Source: Antedon bifida (taxonomy: Eukaryota; Echinodermata; Crinoidea; Comatulida; Antedonidae). From it: a stretch of DNA of 64,000 nt. Shown one piece after another: positions 23,534 through 33,825 of this stretch. A model generated the notes under the pieces. The model searched no databases, had not been told where the DNA came from, and saw nothing but the letters and a program-made list of their open reading frames with translations. The stretch lies in NCBI GenBank assembly GCA_963402885.1, contig OY727101.1:9930917-9994916 (forward strand), written 5' to 3'. Position 1 is the stretch's first letter. Each line of letters opens with the position of its first letter. A program made the translations under genes and the position numbers.

Positions 23534-26500
23534 TTGAAAATGATCCAACTGGACATTAAAGTCGCAGGAGATCCAAGTGAAATAAATTTATTAGAATTAG
23601 AGAGAGTTAAACTGGAGCTAGAGGAGCTGGATGCACAGTTGATCAATGGCCTTATTGTAAGATCGAGGATTAAATGGGCAGAAGAAGGAGAAAAAAGCAA
23701 TAAATATTTCCTAGGTTTAGAAAAAAGAAATAATAGAAAAAAACAATGTAAAAAAATAATAACAGATGCAGAGATAGAAATAACTAATCCACAAGATAAA
23801 TTAAATTTACAAAAATATTATTACGAAAAAGTATACAAATCGAATACTCAAATAAATGAAAGTCTTACAGATAACAGTTTTTTCAATAGCGAAAGTATCC
23901 CAACTTTAACTGAAGAAAGTAATATAATCTGTGAAGGAGACCTGACAATTCGAGAATGTTACAATGCCCTTAAAAGCATGCCACAAAATAAAAGCCTTGG
24001 TAATGACGGTTTATCAAACGAATGGTATTTAAAATTCTGGGATATTATAGATCCAATAATGGTAAAAACACTTAATATAGGTTTAAATAGCGGAAAAATG
24101 AGTACCTCACAGAGACAGGCGGTAATAACTCTTATTGAAAAAGAAGGCAAAGACCGATGCAAATTAAAGAATTGGAGACCCATATCATTACTTAATGTGG
24201 ACTACAAAATAGCATCGAAAGCACTATCCACTAGATTGAGCCAGTTTATTCCTTCCCTTATCCACATTGATCAAACCGGTTTTGTAAAGGGCCGATACAT
24301 TGGCGAGTCAGTACGAACTATTGAAGATATTATGGAGTTTACCAAAATAAAAAATATTCCAGAATTTATGCTTTTTTTGGACTCAGTATGAAAAAGCATT
24401 CGATTCGCTTGAATGGGGTTTTTTGTTTCAGGTTTAAAAAAAAGTAAACTAAAAAATAAAATTTATTCAATTCATAAAAGCATTATATACTAATATAAGT
24501 AGTTGCGTGATAAATAATGGGCAGTCATCAAGTTATTTTCCAGTTGGAAGGGGTGTACGACAGGGTGACCCCCTCAGCCCTTACTTATTTATCCTATCAA
24601 TAGAATTACTAGCATGTGCCATACGAGACGATAAAACTATTAAGGGGATTGCAGTAAGTAATAGACAAATTAAAATAACTCAATATGCAGACGACTCCAC
24701 ATGCTTTTTGAAAGATGAAGTGTCAGCAAAAAATATAATTAACTTAATAGAGAAATTTTCAAAAATATCGGGCTTGAAATTAAATATAAGCAAATCGCAG
24801 GCTATATGGCTTGGTTCAAATAGGCGATGTAAAAACAAACCAATACATATGCAATGGCCACAACAACCAGTAAAAGCATTAGGAGTTTACTTTTCTTATA
24901 ATGAAAGACAACGGGAAAAATGTAATTTCGAAACGAAAATTAAACAACTAAAAACAATATTAAACATATGGAGAACCAGACAACTAACCTTAGCAGGAAA
25001 AATAATTTTAATTAAAACATTCGCAATATCCCAATTTATATATTTAGCATCTGTCATACATATACCGCCCCATGTAGTTAAATCAATTGAAACAATTCTA
25101 TTTAATTTCTTATGGAACGGTGGTAAAGGTATGATAAAAAGAACAACATTAATTGGGAATATTGAAGAAGGCGGCTTAAAAATGGTAGATATCAAAAGTA
25201 TGTTTAAAGATGTATTGTCCCTTGAAACACAAAAAAATGAAGGTCAAAATATTCTAAATTTAAATTGGCCATATCAAAGTAATATTAAAGTTATTCACTT
25301 TAAGTCGAAAATTCGAGCCAAAAACAAAAATTTTACGTAATTAACAGCTAAATTAATTTGATAACATTTCGTCTGGAAAATCGAAATTGAAAAAGTAAAC
25401 AAAGATTTCAAACCATGAGTATACATTATGCATGATGCTAATTAGGATTGTTTACAACTCGTCACGGTTGAGAAGGTGTTTTCACACAGATCGCGAGGAA
25501 GTTTTATGATTATGCATACAGAGTAGCCAAATAAGGGCGTTGCATTATGAGATATGTTTTGATCGAAAACTTTGACTGGAAGTCAAAGTTATTTTTTGAA
25601 CCAAAAAACGTCTGTATTTCAGTTAAATGATTTTTTTTCCCACTAATTTTTGGTGAAAGTTAATAACTATTATGATACTTCAAAATGACCCACTTTTTTT
25701 TCGAAATCTTTTTTTTTTTTTTTAGGAATTTGACAAAGGGACAATACATCTTTAAGGCATTAAAGATAAAATGGATACAACGATATAACATAAATGTCAA
25801 TGCAGCATGGAGATCTCTACTACATAGGTTCCTAAATAAGCAAGGAGGCGACACTATTTTTTATTGTAATGTACCGTAAGCGCGGACTGTGTCCGTAGTT
25901 GGAAAAATATTCCATTGTTTTATAAGGATATGTTAAACGCTTATTTCGAATTAATACATCCTGATACAGTAAACGAAGGGTCCCAATATATATGGTTTAA
26001 TAGGCACATGCATATACATGGCAAGCCATTTTATTACAAGAGCCTCAGAGATGTTGGGATATGTTTAGTAAGCGACCTTTTTTATGAAAACGGTAATATC
26101 ATTCCCTTTAATACGTGGATAAAGAGAGGCTTATCGACAAGTAATTTCATGCACTGGAGAATGACGATATCTGCAATACCCCCACAGTGGAAAGCAAACA
26201 TGAAGCTAGGGTTTTTACGAACAAATTATAAAAAGAGAGGGTTTATAGTGGAAGTAAAGAATGAATAAAAAGAATTAGAAAGTATGAGTACAAAAAATAT
26301 ATACAGAGCCTTAATTAAAAAAATATTTAAAATACCAACATCTCAAAGTAAATTGCAGGATGAATTAGGTGTAGATAGCGATAAATGGGAAAATATCTAT
26401 GTATTACCATTTAAATGTTCTCAGGAGGTAAGAACCAGAATATTTCAGTATAAAATTAATGTGAATTGCTTGTCAACTAATAGTAGACTACATAAAATGA

Positions 26501-26886
26501 ATATTGTACCGAGTAATATGTGTTCCTATTGTGAATCAAATATTGAAACTATGACCCATCTTTTGGTTGAATGTAACATTGCAACCAAACTATGGGATGA
26601 ATTCACGACTTGGTGGGAAAACATTTCAAAAACAAAGATTAACCTTGATAAAACCTCCATATTATTTGGTTACAATACAGAAAATCCTGATATGTTATTA
26701 AATCTATGTATTTTGTTGATTAAGAAAATTATATTTAGTTACAAATTAACTCACAAAAAGCCAGTTTTCCAGGTTTTCTTTAATCGGTTAAAATTTAATT
26801 ATAACGTAGAAAAAAACATTGCTTCTAAAAGAAGTACATTGTATAATTTCAGACAAAAGTGGAGATTAATAGAAGATTATATTTAA
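23534..26886 (+). pseudogene. Reverse transcriptase and C-terminal part of the LINE ORF2
   Basis: RT catalytic block YADD is at about 24694 (QYADDSTCFL); the FEKAFDSL-type block is broken by a frameshift near 24391. After YADD the thumb and linker (IWRTRQLTLAGKI, FLWNGGKGMIKR) are intact up to 25200, where the MITE enters in the codons for MFK; the frame resumes at 25757 with ALKIKW. The last 200 codons end with TAA at 26886. Coding remains are AT-rich like the rest of the element. Confidence 0.8.
25204..25755. mobile_element. TTAA MITE inserted in the LINE RT frame
   Basis: The ends TTAAAGATGTATTGTCCC and GGGACAATACATCTTTAA are perfect 18-bp inverted repeats including the TTAA target. Taking the element plus one TTAA out makes the LINE frame continuous, so the insertion and its TTAA duplication are directly supported. 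Length 552 bp. Shares ends and the segment GGTGAAAGTTAATAACTATT with the shorter copies at 27852-28196 and 41230-41569; the middle is longer and different. Confidence 0.85.
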
Positions 26887-27851
26887 TAACTTAATGATAC
26901 TGTTTCTCGAGGAAATGACTTACTTTTGTGTATTATTATTATTACGCTTGCTCTTTATTATTGTATTAAATTAAAATGTAAACCAGAAATTATTATTTGC
27001 ACTTGTTAGATATTTTTAATTATTTATTATAGGCATACTATTAGTTCCTTGGTTACAATACAGATAATTAAAAATATATATTTTATTAATATATATATGT
27101 ATTATTTTAAAGAAACAAAAATGGTTATGTTGTTAAATGTATGTATCTGATTTTAATTTAATTAGCACAATTATATTATAGTTTCTTGGTTATAGTACAG
27201 ATTAAGATATATGTGTGTGTATGTATGTGTATGTATATGAGTATTATTTATTATTGCTATGTAAAGACAAAAAAAAAATTAATATGTTAGTAAATGTATA
27301 TCTCTGGCTAATTTGATTAATACAATTATATTTAGTTAGATTAGTTACATAATTGTGGAAAACACAGCATTTACCAAATTAATTAATTATTTACTTTAAA
27401 AAAAAATGGAATTAATAATTTATAGTTTTTAATATTGTTTGATCACTGTAAGTTACTTTATTTAAACGTTCATATCATTTTGATACCTATTACTTTATAT
27501 AAGTGATTTTGTGTTATGGTTGTATTTTTTTAAATGAATAAAAAAAAAAAACCAAAAACAAAAAAAACAAAACAAATTTGAAATAAAAAATATTTTTCAG
27601 AGGGACAACATATCTTTAAAACTGTTACGTCAACAAGCGAGTGGCGTTTTTGTAAGAAATATTTCTTTTTTAGGTATTCTTCCCTAATATGGATATTAGG
27701 TGGATTTCCTAAGGTGGGTATTGAATAATTTGTAACGATTTTATAGATACAGAAAGTATAAAGAAATTAGTTTTTATTCCAGTTACAAATAACAAATAGG
27801 CTAATTTATCTAACGACAACAGTAGCATATTTAATAAAGATGACAGTACAT

Positions 27852-28196
27852 TTAAAGATGTATTGTCCCCCAAAACATGAAAAATGAAGATTAATTAAAT
27901 CAGACTTTGAATATGCTAATTTGTATTTTTGATAAAGTTAATCACTTCCATAGAAAAAAAACGAAAAAAAAGACTGTTTTCACTTAGAAAATGACAAAAT
28001 AAATGGTTAAATTCAACCAAAAATCCATTGGCTGGCAGCCAATTTGACCATTTTTAGCTTTAAATTAGATTTTTTCAGGTAAATACATTTTTTTTTCGAT
28101 CCAATTTTTGGTCAAAGTGGATAACTATTATGTTACATTAAAATGGACACAAATTTGTTTTAAAATTATTTTTTCAGGGGGACAATACATCTTTAA
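27852..28196. mobile_element. TTAA MITE, 345-bp copy
   Basis: Bounded by TTAAAGATGTATTGTCCCCC and GGGGGACAATACATCTTTAA. Nearly full-length homologous to 41230-41569 in opposite orientation (shared internal ATGAAGATTAATTAAATCAG). A further end-like fragment lies at about 27596-27625. No ORF. Confidence 0.85.
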
Positions 28197-28199
28197 TAA

Positions 28200-29034
28200 G
28201 ATTTACCACATACTGATTATTAGGTAATCAGTAAAACAAATAATATTATAATTGTGCCAATGAATCTGTACCATTTTGTTCCCAGCAACACAGAACGTTT
28301 GTTAAACGTAATCGAAATGTTTGAAATTACAGTTTTTAGGTTTGGTTTTTCTAAAACGTTTTAAACACGTTTTAATAAAAAAAAAAAATGCTTTAATTTA
28401 ACAACGTTTGCATGTTATAATTCCCATTGTAATGTTAGTATTTAGGATGTTTTAATCCCGATTGTACTGTAGATTTTAATATGTTTTGATTCCGATTGTG
28501 TAGGCTATTGTAGTATTTAGTTTAGTTGTATTGTAGTTTACATGTTTTAGTTCCGATTGTATAGTATTTAATATTTTCCAATTCCGATTGTACTAAAATG
28601 TATGTGTGTTTAAATCCAAATAGACATAACATAGTAGGCTATTTAATATTTTTTAATTCCGATTATACGGTAGTAACTAGTATTTCGTTTTGATAACACC
28701 TATTCTTTGAACAGAATGATTTTTGTAAATCACGGTTTGGCTCAGTGAGTAAAACGCCGTGGCCATTGATTTCAATGCTTACGTTCGAGTTCGAATCCGC
28801 GATAATAATTATTGAGTACCGCCGCTTAAAGCTTATAAAATCACTAGACAACCATTACAAAACTAGCAAAAAAGATACGAAACCTCTCACACAAAAATTG
28901 CAAAATTAGTAGAGTTTTTCAACGGATTTTGGTAGTATTGGGTGTACTAAATAACAGAAAAAAAGTCTCAAGAATTTCGACCACCGGAAAGTGGTTTTTT
29001 TCAAGATGGCCGCCAAAATAGATAAAAAGTGAAC
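28200..29034. other. Interval with a variable repeat and a tRNA-like SINE head
   Basis: From 28410 to 28670 a degenerate tandem repeat, period roughly 60-70 bp, contains TTTTAATTCCGATTGTA again and again. The SINE head at 28733 follows. No gene recognised. Confidence 0.5.
28733..28803 (+). repeat. tRNA-derived SINE head
   Basis: An A-box-like TGGCTCAGTGAGT (28738-28750) and a B box GAGTTCGAATCC (28787-28798) are separated by the spacing of a tRNA-type internal Pol III promoter. The arms do not fold into a complete cloverleaf, so it is not called a tRNA gene. Same head type as 39860-39920. Confidence 0.5.
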
Positions 29035-29711
29035 ATGGCCATACCTCCTAAACTACTTGGTCTATTGATATAGAACATACATATTTATATTCGCTATAAT
29101 AGAACATTTTGGCCAAAAATGACCGGAAATACCATTTCTGACAATTTGACCTTTGACCTTAATATGTTGTATCTTGGTAAACAAATGATGGCTCAAATTG
29201 TTCAGAATGTACATATTTACATTTATTGTAATGAGACATTTTGTCAAAAAATGGTTGGAAGTAAAGATTATTGAACTTTAACTTTATCTATGTAGAATTT
29301 CCATATCTCGGCAACTATGTGTGGTAGAGATTTAAAATTGGGCTCTAAATACTGATATACTTATTTATATTTACTCTAATGAAACAGTTTGAAATTGACC
29401 TTAATATGCTATATTTCGATAATGACTGACTGAGATACACCATTTATGGCTCAATTTGTTCACAATATAATTATTTTTATTTCGTATAATGGTCTAATCT
29501 ACCCATGAAATAGAGAGCTTTCCTTGGAATCAAGTAACTGTAATATTTATAAAGACTTTTAGAATATGAGTTCAAGTTCAAATTGTTCAGAACATACTGT
29601 ATACATTCTTAATAATAATAGTGAATAAAAAACCGAAAAGTAAACAAAAACAAATATAATAATAACTTTTAAATTTCTAATTACGGTGTAGCAGCAATTG
29701 ATTAGATATTG

Positions 29712-30560
29712 TGCATGTATTTAGTACGGCATCCTAAACAAATGTTCCAACTTCGTCTTCATCATCGTCATCAATCTTTCTATCTACGTTGTCCCATTCT
29801 TCTAGTTGACACACTCCACAAACTGAAGTACATGCCAATCCATAGCGTCTACAACTGCAACATATATCCAGTAGTACAGTTACAATGGATGATTTTCAAA
29901 GTTCTTCTGGAGCAGCAGTTTCCATCGTCATTATTGGCACAAATGTTTTATTACAAACTTTCCATCCCCACTTGGTAGCATCCATGGTATTATCTTTCTA
30001 TATCCATTGCATGATTTGACTGTGACATTTTGTAGCAGATGAGGTTGGTGGTAGTTGTTGAGGCTAGGTTTGACAAATGATTTACCCTCAACAACTTTCT
30101 TATTAAACAGCTTGCATCTGTAGCTATTCAGGAAATCCAGTGACTTGGCTCCAAAAAAAATAGACATGGCCTTCAGTCCAAACTCCTCGATAGTTTAAAG
30201 TTTCTGATGCGGTTGAGTGAAAATATGGGCACACATGTCATATTCTGGGTTACTTTTAATCAATTTATTAAATGCCACTTTCTTGCCGATTCCGAAAATC
30301 CTAGACGTCGAATCACAACCAGTGAATGCATGCACTATGGGTAATGCATTTCACATTTTATATCCTAAAACAGATTTCAATCTGGTTACATTAATCACTT
30401 TAGTAGACCCATCTTTTCCTTTGTCTGATCTGAAGTACACTTCTCGGTTTGTTGTATTTACATGAGTAAGTCAGTGTCTTCTCCAATCAAAGTTACTGTA
30501 TTATGTTCAGAGACCTCAACTGTTGCCAGAGCGATGTCAACAACGGCATCGTTTTTTTGT
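29712..30560 (-). pseudogene. Broken FEN1/XPG-like protein with C-terminal CXC module
   Basis: Reading the minus strand from 30560: DIALATVEVSEHNTVTLIG, EDTDLL, then HAFTGCDSTSRIFGIGKK, MSIFFGAKSLDFLNSYRC and, after a frameshift near 29990, a cysteine cluster. EDTDLL followed by GCDSTSRIFGIGKK resembles the I-region acidic motif and the GCD...GIGPK helix-hairpin region of FEN1/XPG nucleases. Frameshifts (near 30463), in-frame stops (near 30355 and 30196) and deletions in the cysteine part (near 29855) disable it. It belongs to an uncharacterised family that I know as strongly multiplied in marine invertebrates; the nuclease link is inference. Confidence 0.6.
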
Positions 30561-30790
30561 GTTTTTTTTAACCATATTTAATGAGGGTGATCCATCCAGC
30601 TATTGCTGATCATTAGGGACCCTCAGAGGTTCACAAGCCAAACATATACACAAGATGCTCTACATAAACAAAGTCTTATTACAAGTCTTTGGGAGTGTAG
30701 TAATTTGGTTCTGACATGTGACGGGACTTGAACTCAGGACCCTTGGAGTAGTAGCCAAGCATCATAACCACCAAGCCACAACTCCACTCG
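30560..30790 (-). repeat. tRNA-derived SINE inside the palindrome loop
   Basis: On the minus strand, GTTGTGGCTTGGTGGTTAT (A box, 30783-30765) and CTGAGTTCAAGTCCC (B box, 30737-30723) mark a Pol III promoter. The body runs to a tail with GGATGGATCACCCTCATTAA near 30580. The 3' part is shared with a fragment at about 2768-2800. Confidence 0.6.
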
Positions 30791-31056
30791 TTGGCTGCAT
30801 GTCGTACAGGACATTCTTTATTCTGTAGCTCATATGAAAGCATGTTGATAAATTTGTGTTTGTTCTCATGCCTTGACAGGAACTCTTCTTTCTTTCCATC
30901 AAATTCAGTTAGGACAAATCTCTCTAGACGATGATAATGAAATATGAACTAAGTCCGTTTCCACCCAACTACTACCACCAACCTCATCTGCTACAAAATG
31001 TCACAGTCTTAGAGTTATACTATCAAATCATGCAATAGATAAAGAAAGATAATACC

Positions 31057-31317
31057 ATGGATGCTACCAAGTGGGAATGGAAAGTTTGTAATAAAACATT
31101 TGTGCCAATAATGACGATGGAAACTGCTGCTTCAGAAGAACTTTTGAAAATCATCCATTGTAACTGTACTACTGGATGTAAAACTGTACGTTGCAGTTGT
31201 AGATGCTATGGATTGGTATGTACTTCAGTTTGTGGAGTGTGTCAACTAGAAGAATGGAACAACGTAGATAGAGAGATTGATGACGATGATGAAGACGAAG
31301 TTGAAACAGTTGTTTAG
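31057..31317 (+). CDS. CXC-module ORF, right-arm copy (86 codons, open)
   Basis: An intact frame with a cysteine cluster of the CXC (tesmin/TSO1) type: CNCTTGC, RCSCRCYGLVC and CGVCQ, then an acidic tail with DDDDEDE. Preceded by WEWKVCNKTFVPIM, the usual lead-in of this family's C-terminus. It is the mirror copy of the broken left-arm version at 29712-29985, which has two deletions. Probably the 3' end of a transposon-borne gene rather than a complete gene; no start upstream of ATG 31057 could be tied to the rest of the protein. Confidence 0.5.
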   Translation: MDATKWEWKVCNKTFVPIMTMETAASEELLKIIHCNCTTGCKTVRCSCRCYGLVCTSVCGVCQLEEWNNVDREIDDDDEDEVETVV

Positions 31318-32082
31318 GATGCCGTACTATATACATGCACAATATCCAATCAACTGCTGCTATACCGTAATTTAAAATTATTATTATATTTGTTTTTGTT
31401 TATTTTTCGGGTTTTTTATTCCCTATTATTATTAAGAATGTATACAGTATGTTCTGAACAATTTGAACTTGAACTCATATTCTAAAAGTCTTTATAAATA
31501 TTACAGTTACTTGATTCCCAGGAAAGCTCTTAATTCCATGGGTAGATTAGACCATTATACGAAATAAAAATAATTATATTCTGAACAAATTGAACCATAA
31601 ATGGTGTATCTCAGTCAGTCATTATCGAAATATAGCATATCAAGGTCAATGGTCAAAAATGTCGTTTCTGGTCATTTTTTGTCAAACTGTTTCATTAGAG
31701 TAAATATAAATAAGTATATTCTCAGTATTTAGAGCCCAATTTTAAATCTCTACCACACATAGTTGCCGAGATATGGAAATTCTACCTAGATAAAGGTTAA
31801 AGGTCAATGACCTTTACTTCCAACCATTTTTTGACAAAATGTCTCATTACAATAAATGTAAATATGTACATTCTGAACAATTTGAGCCGCAATTTGTTTC
31901 CCTACGGTCAGTTGTTACCAAGATACGACATATCAAGGTCAAAGGTCAAACATGCAAGAAATAGCATTTCCGGTCATTTTTGGCCAAAATGTTCTATTAG
32001 GGCGAATATAAATATGTATGTTCTGAGTATTTTGGTACCAAAATCATATCAATAGACCAAGTAGTTTAGGAGGTATGGACAT

Positions 32083-32614
32083 TTAAATTAGTTCTACTCT
32101 ACTAAATATAAAAAACCATGAAATAAAAAAAAATGTAAATTACCAAAAAAAAAAAAAAAGCACACACACACACACAAAATAAAACGAATCCAAATGGGTG
32201 TCGTGTGTGTTTCCGCTAAATATCAACGAAAAATACACCCAAAATGCTGTGTCCGAGCGCATCATCTAATTTCGACTACTTTTTATGTTGATTTCAGAGT
32301 CCGTAAGCATTATTATTATTATTCCAATACTTCTCATCTTAATTCGATAACTTACCAATTCATATTTTATCATTAAAATGTTTAAATCTATGCCGACTGA
32401 TTGACAGACTTCAACGTGCATGAGATGGACATACACGTTGTGCAAGTGCAAATGCAAGTCTGTCTGACTCATGAGGCGCACACTAGATTAATATTCACAC
32501 AGCACAAACTCACATATCCAGTATTGATTTCATTTTGTAGCTTACAAATATTTCAAAGTAAACGAATACTCCGTGTATAACAAAATCAATGGCCGTAAAT
32601 AGTTCCGAATTGTA
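32083..32614. other. Noncoding interval with simple repeats
   Basis: A-rich tracts and a short CA repeat at 32160-32176; an ATT repeat at 32310-32322. No gene or element end recognised. Confidence 0.5.
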
Positions 32615-33190
32615 TTGTTGACACAGCACTTCCCCATTCTGGACAGAAATTTCCCCATTCTGGACAAATCGGATATTGGAAAGCTTCCCTATTTTGGACA
32701 CAGAACTTCCCCATTCTGGACAGAAATTTCCCCATTTTGGACAAATCGGATTTCTCTATATTGGACAGCTTCCCTATGTTGGACACAGCACTTCCCCATT
32801 CTGGAGACAGTAATTTCCCATTTTGGACAAATCGGATTTCTCTATATTGGACAGCTTCTCTATTTTGGACACAGCACTTCCCCATTCTGGAGACAGAAAT
32901 TTCCCCATTTTGGACAAATCGGATTTCTATATATTGGACAGCTTCCCTATTTTGGAAACAGCACTTCCCCATTCTGGAGAAATTTCCCCATTTTGAACAA
33001 ATCGGATTTCTCTATCGGACTGCTTCCCTATTTTGGACACATCACTTCCTCATTCTGGAGAGAAATTTCCCCATTTTGGACAAATCGAATTTCTCTATAT
33101 TGGACAGCTTCCCCATTTTGGATACGATATAGCGCCACCTATCGCTTTTGTCGTTATTCTGGACAAAATATTTCCCCATGATTCTGCACA
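32615..33190. repeat. Composite minisatellite, CCCCATTTTGGACA core
   Basis: A sub-unit of about 20 bp containing TTCCCCATTTTGGACA is organised into higher-order units of about 90 bp (with AAATCGGATTTCTCTATA and GGACAGCTTCCC). About six higher-order units. Because the unit lacks stop codons in several frames, overlapping frames of 60-190 codons stay open on both strands; these are by-products of the repeat and are not genes. Confidence 0.85.
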
Positions 33191-33194
33191 AAAA

Positions 33195-33475
33195 TTTCCC
33201 CATTTCATTTTGTGTTGACAAAATTCATTTTGTGTTGACAAAATTCATTTTGTGTTGACAAAATTCATTTTGTGTTGACATAATTCATTTTGTGTTGACA
33301 AAATTCATTTTGTGTTGACAAAATTCATTTTGTATCGACAAAATTCATTTTGTATCGACAAAATTCATTTTGTATCGACAAAATTCATTTTGTATCGACA
33401 AAATTCATTTTGTATCGACAAAATTCAATTTGTATCGACAAAATTCATTTTGTGTCGACAAAATTAATTCTGTTT
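33195..33475. repeat. 20-bp tandem repeat array, left inverted arm
   Basis: About 14 copies of TTCATTTTGTGTTGACAAAA; after the sixth the variant TTGTATCGACAAAA takes over, showing block-wise amplification. It is followed by GAGCGTGTTACAGAACGTTT. Array and flank reappear inverted at 37225-37625. Confidence 0.9.
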
Positions 33476-33825
33476 TTGCTGAGCTACTCGAGCGTGTTAC
33501 AGAACGTTTTGACATACAAATTAGAAGGGGAGCATAAAAGTGAAAAAGGTCGTGACGGCGAGCGAATTTTTCATTTTTTACATCTTTCAGCAGTGCAGTC
33601 GTACCGTATATGATAGCTGCGTGCGTCTGTATTTAATATATTACTATAGTATTAATAATCTATTTTATAATCGGATTTAATCAGTAGTCAAAATTGACAA
33701 TTGAGAACGCATTTTGATATCTACATAGTCATTAATAATTAATTATGCATATGCTATTTCACAATATCGGAAAATAAAATTAGCAGAACTTCAGAAGTAC
33801 ACATTTTACAAGGATTGTTTAACTG

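Larger units (their letters stand above)
22313..27575 (+). mobile_element. L1/Tx1-type LINE, degenerate ORF2, A-rich tail
   Basis: ORF2 begins near 22313 with the AP-endonuclease start (NVITLNVRG) and contains LLLHQETHST, RGVAVVIKNE and LGGDFNCI. RT follows in pieces: 23534-24391 (GNDGLSNEWY, NWRPISLLNVDYK, GFVKGRYIGES) and 24507-25200 (GVRQGDPLSPYLFIL, QYADDSTCFL). The C-terminal part at 25756-26886 includes the CxxC...H...C cluster CSYCESNIETMTHLLVEC. Frameshifts occur at a TATG-type microsatellite (22378-22405), near 22820, near 24391 and near 26268, and there is an internal MITE, so the copy is dead. The 3' UTR is AT-rich and ends in an A-rich tail at about 27535-27575. Confidence 0.85.
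29035..32082. mobile_element. Palindromic element, about 1-kb inverted arms
   Basis: The left arm 29035-30060 and right arm 30966-32082 are inverted copies with scattered substitutions and small indels; they start with ATGGCCATACCTCCTAAACT and end with AGTTTAGGAGGTATGGACAT. The outer 600 bp of each arm is a degenerate tandem repeat (period about 150 bp, with TTTTGGCCAAAAATGACCGG). The inner part of each arm holds the 3' end of the same gene; the loop carries the rest of that gene on the minus strand and an inserted SINE. Confidence 0.8.

Noticed and set aside
32586-33218. Overlapping frames of up to 188 codons with HFPILD / SPFWTN repeats
   Set aside because: They arise in several frames and both strands from a stop-free minisatellite unit.
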